Assembly (NCBI GenBank): GCA_902728285.1
Contig: CACVBU010000485.1
Span: 1,850,417-1,914,416, forward strand
DNA from: Clytia hemisphaerica
Lineage: Eukaryota > Cnidaria > Hydrozoa > Leptothecata > Clytiidae
Reading direction: 5' to 3'
Length of the DNA stretch: 64,000 nt
Within the stretch, counting starts at the first letter, position 1. Each line of letters starts with the position of its first letter. The notes beneath the pieces were generated by a model. It searched no databases. It saw only the letters and a program-made list of their open reading frames with translations, and was not told the DNA's origin. A program made the position numbers and the translations under genes. This document shows positions 46,601-56,935 of the stretch, piece by piece.

Positions 46601-46733
46601 CACGGCACAAGCAAGAGGTTGTGTTGGAGTCGCTCCATTTGACTCTGATGCTCAAGCTTCGTCATGCATGAGTACTTGTTTTCACATTCCTCCGTCCTGT
46701 CCATCCACTCATTGTCAATGCTGGGGAGAGTGA
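44947..46733 (+). CDS. gene C: secreted PAN/apple protein with Thr-rich stalk
   Basis: Exons 44947-45261, 45868-45958 and 46522-46733 (TGA); 618 nt, 205 residues. Intron phases are 0 and 1; donors GTAATC and GTAAGT, acceptors CCAAAG and ACTTAG. Residues 1-15 are a signal peptide (MFSFALVMILQLVQT). Residues ~20-100 form a PAN/apple module with C50, C54, C61 and C73 and the SINFN strand. Residues 106-136 are a small four-cysteine segment (GCDQFKDIDGREYCCP). Residues 137-163 are almost pure threonine with three prolines, a likely O-glycosylated stalk. Residues 168-205 carry six cysteines (C169, 184, 188, 195, 200, 202). PAN modules bind proteins or glycans. The ATG at 44947 is preferred because it starts the signal peptide. 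Both introns contain MITEs. No close homologue recognised for the tail. Confidence 0.8.
45352..45478. mobile_element. foldback MITE in gene C intron 1
   Basis: GCGCAAAACTTGTGTAGGAG..AGCAGATTTTT is mirrored by AAAAATCTGCTCTCATGCAC..AAATTTTGCGC. Same family as 59262-59386. Confidence 0.75.
45579..45857. mobile_element. MITE with CTCACAGACCC subterminal ends, gene C intron 1
   Basis: ATTTACACACCCTCATCTCACAGACCC is mirrored by GGGTCTGTGAGAAAGGAGGTGTATTTAC. It ends 10 bases before exon 2, so it supplies the intron sequence next to the acceptor, including most of its pyrimidine tract. Confidence 0.65.
45988..46273. mobile_element. MITE with TIR GGGCTTTTC(C/T)AGAAA, gene C intron 2
   Basis: Third member of the 6228-6514 family: GGGCTTTTCTAGAAAG..GGATATA and TATATCCTCCACCCCCAT..TTTTCTGGAAGAG, with a C-rich CCCC..GGACA core. 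Confidence 0.7.
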
Positions 46734-46902
46734 TAGCATCCTGAGCTTGGTCGTTGAACTTTATGTTTTTATTTTGAGAAAAAGATATTTTTAATGATGT
46801 GAACATAATCACTGAACCATGAAGTCAAGGAAAACGATAGACGTCAAAATCAAAAAACAGATAACCAAACATTTATGTGGAGATAATGGCGTTTGAGGCG
46901 TA

Positions 46903-47171
46903 AAAAAATTTACCGAATAGCAGGAATTTTAAGTCTTGGGGACACGAGAAGTTTTTTTCGCGTTGGTGTAATGCAACATGCTCCATCCCACCAACACAAG
47001 AAAAAAAGTGTTTATCCCTTGTTTTCTTTTTTTGTTTCATGGAACACAAAGTGAAGGAAATACCCAAAAGACACGCTGATTTTGTCCCTGGGACAATGGA
47101 GCAAAATTGATTCGAATAAAAAACTTCTTGTGTCCCCAAGCCTTAAAATTCCTGCTATTCGGTAAATTTTT
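46903..47171. mobile_element. MITE with 55-60-bp TIR TTTACCGAATAGCAGGAATT
   Basis: TTTACCGAATAGCAGGAATT..CTTGGGGACAC.AGAAGTTTTTT is mirrored at the right end with only a few differences. TA flanks are plausible. 46734-46900 (gene C 3' flank) and 47172-48590 show no other feature. Confidence 0.85.
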
Positions 47172-48593
47172 TACTATCGTCCATGAAACGACTTCAAAAA
47201 ATTGAGTCCCCACAAAGTCGAAATCGCTGCACGCTTGCTAGGTCTGTAGATTTAGAATGCCATGGTGGAGATGGAGTTAATAAACAGAAAAAGGACTACA
47301 AAACAAGAGGTTTTTTCAGTTTGAAAATTGTGTAATACATAACGTATATAACATATGAAATTTTCATTTTTGATGAAATTGTATGATAATTGTAAAATGT
47401 ATAATAATTGTAAGTAATGAGCATTGTTAGCCTAGTTCTTCGTATAATCAAAGTTTTTTCTTTTGAGAGCACACCTGTAAATTTTTATATTTTTAATGAA
47501 TATAGTAGTAACTAGACGGTTCCCGTCGTCGCAAACGCCGGTTAACGGTTTTGCTTGCACATCAAAATCCTTTAAAATACTATAATGTGGGTTAATGCCT
47601 GACATCATTTTGGCTTAAAATGCCGAATACAATAATAAAAATTATACTTCTAAACTTTCTACATTAGTCAAAATTTTGTGTCTGTAAGCCTCGATGATAT
47701 GTCTTTTTAAGATAACGGAAGTTTGAGTTCAATGAAATGCCATAGTGACCCTGTTAAAATTATCGAGGGTACCCGTCGTTGCAGACTCCCAAAGGTGTCT
47801 ATGGTGGTGAGAGGGTTGCTTCTAGGAAAAGAAAAAGCCTTAGTTGTGAAGGAGAGGCTCGCGCTTTGCGATCGAGCACTGAAGGTTTTCCCGTTTGTTG
47901 GCTTCACATGCGGACAGCTTAAGACCGGCACATATGCAATGCAACCAACATTGAAACCTTTTTAAATAATGTTAGACGAAGTTTAATCATCAAACAACAA
48001 TGTTGGATTTTGTTGCGAGTGTTGATATAAAATAATTCGAAATCGTGCAACAAAAATGCCACACCTTTTTATTTGAAACTTTGTGACGTCGCAGTACTTT
48101 TTCATGAAATTGACGTCAGAACTTTTTTCGTTTACAAATAGCAGTGTAGAGTCTTCTCTAATCCGAGTTTTCTACGTTGTCAAACTTAGCGCGAGACTTT
48201 TTGTATCGAAGGTGGATAGGTTTTCCAGCCGCGGCGTTCAAATTTTAGAAACCTTAACATATGTTACTGGGCTAGCGTTACAGACATTTTTCATAAACTC
48301 ATTTAGTATAGTAAGATTTAGTAGTTCCAGTATGATTTAAATTTTGAAAAAAAAGAAGGAAGAATAACACATGAAAAGCGGCATTGAACTTATTGTAAAA
48401 GTGTGCTAAAACTATTAATTCGCATCAGTAAATTTTAAATCTTAAAAGTTTTGTTTTCAAATTAGAGTGACATCTTTTGCTTACTCGTCAATTTTAATTT
48501 GCAAGTTTTTTAACATTGGATTGACACGGATGTGGAGCAAGATTGGTCAAAAAGAGGAAAATAAAAACATTTTTTGCTTATATCAGCATAATT

Positions 48594-48745
48594 GCCACCG
48601 CAGGAAGCCTAAAGCTTCCGAGGATGGCATTCATAGCTTCACTCGTGAGGGAAAGTTGGGAAAACATCTCATAATTTTGCGCGCGCGTTTCAGTATTTTA
48701 GTTCCGCTTAGCGGAACATTATCAATTAACGGTTATTTGATTTCC
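48594..48745 (+). repeat. hairpin-bearing repeat, copy 1
   Basis: TTGCCACCGCAGGAAGCCTAA..GCTTCCGAGGATGGCATTCAT, then AGCTTCAC, ACATCTCATAATTTTGCGCG and a second hairpin TTCCGCTTAGCGGAA. Nearly identical to 50354-50500. Confidence 0.7.
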
Positions 48746-48843
48746 CGGAATGAAGAGCGATAAGCCGTGTTTTACAGGATAGCTCTTTTTTAGCTTGCGC
48801 GGCGGACGTTTGTTTCTTCCTATCGTGTCGGAGCTTTCAAACA

Positions 48844-50330
48844 ATGTCAATTGAATTATCTGGTATTTCTTCTATTGACTATGTTTCAAACGATCAGCCG
48901 ATGGCTCTGGCTTTAGGTATAAGGTAATGTCAGCGATAAAAAAGGAAAGTTGGTGGACCTGATGTGATGGTGGCAGACATCTTGAATTTCTCCCTGTTTC
49001 TTTAAATCTGTTTTATTCCAGTTATTAGCACAGTCCAGTAGTCCAATCGCACTACTTTTCTATAAACCCAACAATCCAGTGTGAGTTTGCTGAAAGGAAA
49101 ACTAAACAATTTGAATCCTTTTTAGACATTGAGATTGATTTATATTTTCCAGCGAAACAGAACACAGACTGACAGAACAACAGTCTGACAGTTATTTATA
49201 TAGTTTTTTCCATCATCGTTCTAACACTATTGATACAGAACAGCACACAGCTGACAATTAAAAGAATTTTTGAAACTGAACTAAAGTATAAAACAAGGCG
49301 CCCTATAAAAGGGAAATTCCATAAAGGAAAGTTTGCATTTTGCAAAAATCTATATATACAGTAGTTGACACTCTCTAATTCAAATTTCAAGGGATTCTCA
49401 TCGAATACCACAGCATATTGAATATTGAGAAGGTCTCCCAAATCCCTAAAGTAAATATTGAATTATAGAGTAACACGGGAAGAAGAAGGCGAAGCGAAGG
49501 TTGGTTATTGCGATTGGTTTTTGAACGTCGAATCAGTACAATAACCGAAGATCTTGCTGAAAATTTATATAAGTTTTTTGGAAGAAATCTTTGATATTTG
49601 CAATATTTGAGGAGTCAAATTTTGAGTTTCTAATTTGAACGCAACAAAATCGAACATTTGAATTTCAAAATATCTGGCATTTTTTTTGTTACTAGAAATC
49701 AATAGAGAGTGGTTTTTCAAAACCTTTAAAGTGACTTCAAATTTTTATCCAAAACGGGCTTATCAAATAGTAGAACGTCAAATTAGACAGTGTCAACTGT
49801 AATTACATTTTTTGCTTTTTGCTCCTAAAATAATTTGAAGATTTTTCACAGTATGACAGAGGAAGACTTTGCGATTAATCTAGACACTGCATTGAATGTT
49901 GCACATTTCCGAAATTCAAGCAGGACAACTGGCAGTCGTACCTATTCTTGCGCTGTTGATTGCTTTCTTGAAATATGTTACCGCTTGCTTCTTCCAGAAA
50001 TGAAAGCTAAAGTATCATATGAAAAATCAAGTGATTTTTTTAAGCTGCTTCAATTAAGTGGATCAATGGAAATTTCACTTGAAGATTACGATATGAAAAG
50101 TAATGCTTTTCGACTGCTGGATGAAATTAGGGAACCGGTATGGTCTAAGATTATTGAAAATTGTGGTACCTTTGTGAGAAGAAATAGCGACGCCAGAGTT
50201 TCAAGAGATTTTTGGAAGTAATATTTTCAAAGAATTATCAGAAGAAGAGAGACATGTTTTTGAAACAAGTTTTGTAATTCAGGGTACTTGTAATAGTTGT
50301 GGTAGTGAGAAGGAACAAAGAGAAACGGGT
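48844..50330 (+). pseudogene. gene D: TE-type gene with cysteine-peptidase-like Cys box, frameshifted
   Basis: Candidate exon 1, 48844-48923 (MSIELSGISSIDYVSNDQPM.., donor GTAATG), ends in phase 2. Exon 2 starts at 49851 after TTTTCACAG and continues in that phase (MTEEDFAINLDTALNVAHF). It then shows RTTGSRTYSCAVDCFLEIC and a later EIREPVWSKI segment. A +1 shift near 50192 leads to an early stop (50219). In the shifted frame the protein continues (IFKELSEEERHVFETSFVIQ, then a CNSC knuckle). The Cys box followed by a CxxC knuckle recalls USP-like peptidase modules found in some animal transposons; this is tentative. Direct repeats at 48594 and 50354 bracket it. Low-copy host gene or TE relic cannot be told apart here. 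Confidence 0.45.
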
Positions 50331-50353
50331 AGCATTGTCAGTCTTCTTTCGCA

Positions 50354-50500
50354 TTTTTGCCACCGCAGGAAGCCTAAAGCTTCCGAGGATGGCATTCATA
50401 GCTTCACGCATAAGGAAGTTGGGCAAACATCTCATAATTTTGCGCGCGTTTTTCAGTATTTTAGTTCCGGTTAAATTGTGTACCGGTAACATTCTTAGCT
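50354..50500 (+). repeat. hairpin-bearing repeat, copy 2
   Basis: Direct copy of 48594-48745, immediately downstream of gene D. 50501-51126 contains nothing recognised. Confidence 0.7.
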
Positions 50501-51126
50501 TGACTGTATTTCTATTGTTTTATCATCATTAAAAACACTTTTCCGGATTTGTTTTGATCTGATTACCCATTTTCAAAGCTCTATATGTCTTTTTTTATTA
50601 CCTCAGGAAGTCAAATTAAGGGAAATTCCCTATTTAAACCACAAGTAGTTATTAACCGCTATGAGCAAGGCAAATTAGAATTTTTATCCTTTCAAAAACT
50701 TGCCGTTTGACTATTACAATAAAATGGCAGTTTAGTACAGTAGCGTTTAGTATGATATAAACAAACCATTATATACCATTATTTTGGTAATAAAAGAGAT
50801 AACAAAAAAAAACAGATAAATAACTTTATCTTATCTCTATAAGAAGATATCTATGAGATGGACACAAATTGCTAATATTTGTAGACTAAATTTTGCTTCA
50901 GATGAGATGTCATTCACAGAAGTAACGGCTATCAGTAACATTTCTTTCAAAATTCAACAACTAATTTGAACGTTCTTCTGCGGTGGCACTTTAATGAAAA
51001 TTATAGCTAGTATAACAATAGGCAGACACTGCCCTGATATGAAACATGTGTCTGGTATGAAACGGGAGCACTTATGTAAAAACAAAACCTTTAAAATGTC
51101 ATCACTGTGTAAAAGAAATTTCTACT

Positions 51127-51468
51127 CCCGGGGGGGGCACTGGGTTTGCGGACTGACGGTATGTGCGGGCCAAAAAATGGCTTTTAAAATTGCACCCTTA
51201 CAGTGCAGCAAAAATCAGTGAAAATCATACCCTTAGAGTGCATTTTCCCCCAAATTTTCGATCCCTTTCGTGCAAAAAATGGTCAAAATTCTAGCATTTT
51301 TGGTCAAAATATCTAGATTTTTCAAGAATTTTCTGAAATTTCTACCCTTACAGTGCATCTCTAGTTTTTCCGACCCTTACAGTGCATTTGAGGTGCCTTG
51401 AAAAAGACACCCTTAGTGCCCGCACATACCCGTCGGTCCTTTTGCCCAGCTGCCCCCCCCCCCCCGGG
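51127..51468 (+). mobile_element. 342-bp G/C-ended MITE, 8-bp duplication TTTCTACT
   Basis: Starts CCCGGGGGGGGCACTGGG and ends CCAGC(T)GCCC..CCCGGG. TTTCTACT is duplicated at 51119-51126 and 51469-51476. The core has four to five ACCCTTACAGTGCA words and self-complementary CGCACATACC ends. Type copy of the family also found at 37722-38067 and within the TSP1 units. Confidence 0.9.
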
Positions 51469-51614
51469 TTTCTACTACATTGACTATAAAAAGCCTTGTT
51501 GTGTCGCTGACGATTTAAAAAAAAAATTCATTTTCAGTGACAAACTTAGAGTGAAATTTTTTTGACTGAATAAATAATTTTCAATGTTCTAAAAATCAAA
51601 GATAACTCCTTTGA

Positions 51615-51843
51615 AATTGTAAGCACCCTTTTTATAAGAAGAAACTAGATAAGATCATATTAAGAACAAGCTAAGAACATTTTAAGTCTTTGCAGACTGT
51701 AAAAACCCCAATTTCTTAAGTAAACGAACAACAATTCTCAGAAAACGGTGAAAATAAGAACATCTTAATAAACATTTTTAGGCTTAAAACCCTAAAATTT
51801 TTAAGAACATCGGCGCTTCCAAAGATTTTTATAAAAAAACGTG
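51615..51843. mobile_element. GTTCTTA-family MITE, degraded
   Basis: CCTTTTTATAAGAAGAAACTAG..TTAAGAACA words and an end TTTTTATAAAAAAACGTG match the complement of parts of 55977-56226. Confidence 0.5.
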
Positions 51844-52664
51844 TATCAATGGCAAAGCTCTTTAAACTTTTTTTCCAACCAAATTAATTTTCATTTCAAC
51901 AACCACAAAAGTATAAATACTAGCCGTATATGATATAAGAAACTGTAACGAAAGCAAGTAGCTGCTAAGGTCTAAGGATTTCATACTTTTTGTTAATATA
52001 TTTAAGAGCCCCCTGCGGTCCTTCAATTCACGCAATCACGCAAATTTTCATTCAAAATTCACGCAATTTCTGTTTACGCAAAGTTTTCCGATTCACGGAT
52101 TCACTAGCGAGCACCTCGCCAAAATCCAGGATTCTTATTCATTCCGTTTCTTACTAGTGAGTTCCACTTAAACGATTTTTGAAATATAGAAGCCTTTGCT
52201 TTTTGACGCAAATTCTATTTTTTTCACTTCTTTGGAGGCCACGGCATATTTCCGGAGGCTAGAACATATTCACAGTATTCTTTCAAACCCCCATTCATAG
52301 AGTTTGCCACCTGGAAGTCTTCAATATAAGTTTCATTTATTTCATTGATCCTGTTCAATTCTCCTTCGTTCATACCCTGACTGCACTCCTCAAATCCAAA
52401 AGAATAGGGAATATCAAAAAGTTCATTCAGTATTCCATGTACAGGATCTAATCTAGAGGGTCTTATTCGATGAGCTTTTCAATTATCAACCACGTTATCA
52501 ATATGATTTTGAATGAGGGGCGAGAACACGAACCAAGATACCTCCTCGTTAAGCTTGCTTCCAGTCACAAAATATCCCTCTTCAACTTTTCTTTAAAAAG
52601 AATTGATTACCCAACCACTGTAAGTCTTTCTTAAAGAAGACCACCATGCTTCGATCCGCTGGTT

Positions 52665-53245
52665 ATTATAACAATAGCATTCAGTTTGAGGTCGTTGTTG
52701 TTATTTTCTGCTTGCGCAGTTTGATTATTAGCCCGAGAGTGTCATTTGGGCCCGACGCGAAGCAGAGGGCGCAAATGGCACTAGAGGGCTAATAATCAAG
52801 CTGCAAGGGCAGAATTAATGACAACAACGAACGAAAGCTTAACGCTATTACTATTATTATCCATATCGGAAATTCAAACAACGTTTTTTTCTAGCGTCAG
52901 CCAAGCCTTTTCGCTTCAATGCAATGACTTCAACAAGTTTTGAGTACCCTTGCGAGTGGGCCGCAAATGACCAAAAAGTGTTTTTTTCTGACGTCGGTTT
53001 AGTCTCACCGCTTCAATGCAACAACTTCAATAAAGTTCCGAGCGGGCTGCAAATGACGTTATCGCCCATTAACCAGGGCGGTTAATGATATTTCAGCCCT
53101 CTGAAGCACGACGCCTTTAGTTTTCTCAGCGCGGGTATGACTATTTGAGTCATAGAACCTTTCAATACCGCCCGCTGTTCGAATCTTTAATGGCTTACTT
53201 AATGACCGCTATATGGATAATAATAATTGATTATCCATAGAGGTG
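52665..53245. mobile_element. insertion within the transposase relic, with foldback
   Basis: It splits the transposase between about 53240 and 52680. The left part (52684-52855) is a strong hairpin: TTGATTATTAGCCC..GAGTGTCATTTGGGCCC and GGGCGCAAATGGCACT..GGGCTAATAATCAA, with GTTGTTGTTATT / GACAACAACGAAC further out. A small palindrome TATGGATAAT..ATTATCCATA lies at the right edge (53213-53238). Exact ends not resolved. Confidence 0.55.
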
Positions 53246-53748
53246 TGCGTTAATGTCATTCCAAAGCGTGCATTACAATGCTGCGGTAATGCCATTCTCA
53301 GTGCCCAAATCTGTTCTTAAGAGAGTAAGTATTAATTTCAACTTGTTCATCGTTTCAAAGTAATAATTTGCTGCAACCGATGGATGATTATTGCTCTTGC
53401 AAACTTTTAGCCACAATATCTTTCTTGAGAAACCATCAATAGCACCGTGAATTGGCAAGCCGTGAGGTTTAAAAGCTTATCATACCCGTCCATATGCCAC
53501 GTGTTACTTGGGCCTCTCGAGGTGTATCTTCGTCTCCTTAAAACACGTGACCTGCGTATTTCCGTTCCCTCTGGATCTAGTTCTCGAAGGATATTCATTA
53601 CTTTATATCGTTTACATTTGATATTATACTTTGTTTTGAGTAGTCCCCACATGCTTCTATAACCAAGATTTGAGGATGGTCCATTGATTTCATCTTGAAT
53701 GATGGTCCGTAGAGCTTGGTCATTTATATTCGGATTTTTTGTTAGGTC

Positions 53749-53800
53749 ATACCATGGCCTACTAAAAATACGGCCATATATGTCACATTTTTTTTCAAAA
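53749..53800 (-). repeat. 48-bp inverted repeat, partner of 56677-56726
   Basis: The complement of ATGTGACATATATGGCCGTA..TTTTTAGTAGGCCATGG recurs exactly in direct orientation at 56677-56726. It is the N-terminal edge of the transposase relic, so the second copy is probably another fragment of that element. 53801-54560 has nothing else. Confidence 0.7.
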
Positions 53801-54566
53801 AATTAAGAGGCCTAATATTTGTTGCTTTATTACTATTACTATTATAATCTTGGTCATATTTGCTGGAAAGACACAGGGCTTTGGCTTGTTTTCAAGCTTG
53901 TAAACCACATTTCCTTTATATTTTGATTTTTCCTTTTCTTTTATAATACACAAAGAAAAATACGGTAAACAAAATATCCAACAAACAAACAATACAGAAT
54001 AATGTAAATACCAGAGAATGAGAATATTATGTTTAAAAACGAGAGTGTTCGAGAGGCTACAAGACAAGTTATTGTGAGCTCTTTTAGCTTGATGAATTAT
54101 GAGTCTTCCATGATTATTTTTAACTGGCTGTTGGGAGCCAAAGTCAAACCCAAATTCAAATCAAAAGTGGAACAATAATATCACATTGAACCATACTACA
54201 TGAAAAGGAAGACATGCATCACTCTTTGGCACAGATCCTGCAGACTCCCAAATTATTTCAAACACTTTTTCTCTGCAAAAGCAAACCAGAACTACTACGG
54301 TTACTACTTCATAGCTTCACAGCCTCATCAGCATAAATTTCATGCATGTAATCACTTCATATCATCCTCCAAGTAGTTAGCACCCTCCTCTTTGATTTCT
54401 AAGTTTGAAATGCTAAAATTCTCTCCATATCATTTCACGCAACAAAAATTTACCACCGTTCATTTGACGATACTGGGAAAGCGACCTTCGATTGGATCAC
54501 TTTTGAAAACGTACTTTAAAAACCAAATTGTAGCCAACAATTACAACTACTCATTATTTACGATAG

Positions 54567-54680
54567 CAGCTCGTGATGGGCTAGTGGTTCAAGGGTTTGA
54601 ATCAAAGTACATACAGGAGGTTTCGATTCTCATAAGTCCACGATTAGAAATAGTCAGAAATAGGCAGAAATATTCATAAA
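54567..54680 (+). mobile_element. tRNA-like SINE fragment
   Basis: TGGGCTAGTGGTTCAAGG (box A-like) and GGTTTCGATTCTC (box B-like) are 40 bases apart, followed by a tail of AGAAATAGTCAGAAATAGGC words. It resembles the tail style of the SINE at 38076-38240. 54681-55976 holds no supported feature except two direct TATATGTACGGCATTCGG words near 55508-55560. Confidence 0.45.
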
Positions 54681-55976
54681 CTTAAGTTCCATTTACTCTG
54701 CAACAGGAATTAACCTAGCTTTTATCGTTTATTTGTACAATATCGTTCGACCACTGGCACTACTACAAATTTAGTGACTCCATCTAACCACATGAAACAT
54801 AAGTGAATCCATATGAAAGCCACAGAACGACAGTGTTTTCAAATCTGAAAAGTAAATTCTGATGGAGATTTGATTTGTTTAACCTTTCCAGCGCGCTGTT
54901 TTTTATATTTTCACGCTGTCTGCGCGCAACTTTTTTTGAGAAAACGCGGGGTTTGGAAAATTTGCCATAACTCAAGAACTAGAAATCTTTTGGCAAAAAG
55001 TAAACTATCCCTGAAAAGCTAATTAAGTTTTGCAGCTTTTAGGTTGGGTACAAGTTCAATTAAAGTATTCTAACTTAAATGGTAGCTTTACATACACCAA
55101 TGCTTTTTTCCTCATTTTTCGACAATGTCACTTTTTTGGCAATTTTCACTTTCTATGCAAAAAAAAGTGGGGGAAAGTTAATTATAAAATCTTTCTTTAC
55201 TATTTTATCAATATATACTTACTCATGAAGCCATATACCAAAAATTAGCATCCAAAAACAATTCTACTGGTCACAAGAGCTTTTCAAACATTGTTCACTT
55301 TTCTCCAAAATCAGTGTTTTTCCGTCTGCCATCTTGAATCAGTGTTTTTATTTGAAAAGTGCTGACTCACACCGTGATCATTACATTACATCATTATATA
55401 TCAACGGAAAGCTTAGACTCTCTACTTTCTTTTTCTTTATTTTTCAACGATCAGAAAGCAAGCCAATTAAAGATATTGCGCGAGAAAGACATGCCTATCA
55501 AATTGCGTATATGTACGGCATTCGGAACGTCTCAAGGACGTATATGTACGGCATTCGGGTCCAAAAGGTTAAAGTCAATCAAGGTTAACATATAACAATG
55601 GCTCTGGATTTGAATTCCTTGCTAAATGGTTTTCTTGTGAGTTTCGTTTGATGGAGGCTTACAAGGGGCTTACAAGTTATTTTTGTAGTTGGTACACCAA
55701 TTTTCAAGCTCAGTCAAGCTCCTTATAGAATGTTTTGTTGGAACAACAGGGTCTAAATGACCTAAATCCCAGTGTAATGAAGCCCTTTTGCAATTTCGTG
55801 TCAAACATTTATACTCATAATACTGTGTGTTCACATAAAACTGCGTCTGTTTTATTGGAGTCCAGTTAACAGGATAGGGTGAATCCATTTGTTATTCATC
55901 AGTTCCTCTTTACATTTGCTCAAAGAAAAATGAAATGTAGATATCTTTTACCAGTAGTCTCGTGGCTTGTGACCTA

Positions 55977-56226
55977 CACGTTTTTTTTTATAAGAACGTC
56001 AAAGATTTTCGAAGCCTTCGGATGTTCTTATTTTTTTGGATTTGAAGCCTAAAAATGTTCTTAAAATGTTCTTATTTTCAGCATTTTTTTAGCATTTTGA
56101 TGTAATTTCTTAAGAAATTGCACGTTTTTAAGTCTCCAAAGCCTTATATGTTCTTAGAATGTTCTTAAATTTTTGGGCCTCGAAGCCTTATGTTCTTATA
56201 TAGTTTGTTCTTATAAAAAAAACGTG
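55977..56226. mobile_element. 250-bp MITE with [26 protein letters not shown] target
   Basis: CACGTTTTTTTTTATAAGAA.. and the complement of ..TTCTTATAAAAAAAACGTG are flanked by TA on both sides (55975, 56227). The interior is packed with GTTCTTA words and GAAGCCT(T/A). Family members: 8320-8520, 39995-40200 and 51615-51843. Confidence 0.8.
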
Positions 56227-56884
56227 TAAAAGGATACCCAGTCTTGCATTTCGTTGGAGTAGAGCATTTGGTAACCATAACTTTGTGTTCATATAATCAT
56301 ATAAATAACCTTCTGAAATGAAAAAGTTGGTTAGTATATCTATAATCCATGAAATAACTATTTGAAAAAAATATCCCATCAAATTTATTTCTACACACTA
56401 CACTCCACACATCTCACACAACCAACTACTCTAACCTCTTGTGCACACACTTACACAAAATATTCGGTTTTTCTTTCCTATTGTTTTAATTAAAGTACCT
56501 GTCTGTTTATTTACTTTGTATGTAATGAATTTTTAATGAAATTATTTCTTTAATAAATCTTTTATAACAATAGAAAATCTATAACAGTCAATGAACAATA
56601 GGTAATATATATAATTAAAGAGAAAGGATAAATAGTTTTCAAGTCTACAGTGCCATTTGATAGCAAAAATTTTTTGAAAAAAATGTGACATATATGGCCG
56701 TATTTTTAGTAGGCCATGGGTCAGTAAACGCGGGAAAAAGTTCGGGCGTCAGAGGGCGGTTTACGGGAAAAAAGTGGCGGTAGAGTTTTGGAACTGTACA
56801 CTTTAAACATCTCCGCCACTGCTCACTCCACCCGAATTTTTCACGGCTCTCCTAAACTATTCCCTTTTTAGTGATATTGTGTAG

Positions 56885-56935
56885 ACGATAGCATCGTCTA
56901 GACGATAGGATCGTCTAGACGGAGGCTAATGCAGT
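56885..56935 (+). repeat. 17-bp tandem GTCTAGACGATAGCATC x3
   Basis: Three near-perfect tandem units, each containing the palindrome GTCTAGAC. 56936-59250 is AT-rich, non-coding in appearance, with no feature recognised. Confidence 0.6.

Larger units (their letters stand above)
52224..53800 (-). pseudogene. integrase-type (rve/DDE) DNA transposase relic
   Basis: Minus strand, read from high to low coordinates: INDQALRTIIQDEINGPSS and MWGLLKTKYNIKCKR (helix-turn-helix-like linker), RRSRVLRRRRYTSRGPSNTW, WHMDGYD (first Asp), LPIHGAIDGFSRKILWLKV, LRTDLGTENG (second Asp), then NQRIEAWWSSLRK (catalytic Glu), ending NMPWPPKK and a stop at 52224-52226. This matches a family of animal transposon proteins with a retroviral-type integrase core (IS3EU-like; exact name uncertain). 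Damage: frameshift near 53465, a stop near 53274, and a ~560-base insertion between the second Asp and the Glu. No start codon is certain. Inactive. Confidence 0.75.

Noticed and set aside
47707..47965. Overlapping 74-80-aa frames on both strands
   Set aside because: No domain, no signal peptide, no splice support; such lengths are expected by chance in this amount of sequence.
48594..48640. Known self-cleaving ribozyme (hammerhead or twister)
   Set aside because: The hairpin lacks the hammerhead CUGAUGA/GAAA core, and I could not map it to the twister core with confidence; reported only as an unexplained structured repeat.
54567..54650. Possible functional tRNA gene
   Set aside because: Box-like words but no consistent cloverleaf; followed by a SINE-like tail.
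55508..55560. Short doubled word TATATGTACGGCATTCGG
   Set aside because: Only two copies with no flanking structure; not enough to call an element.
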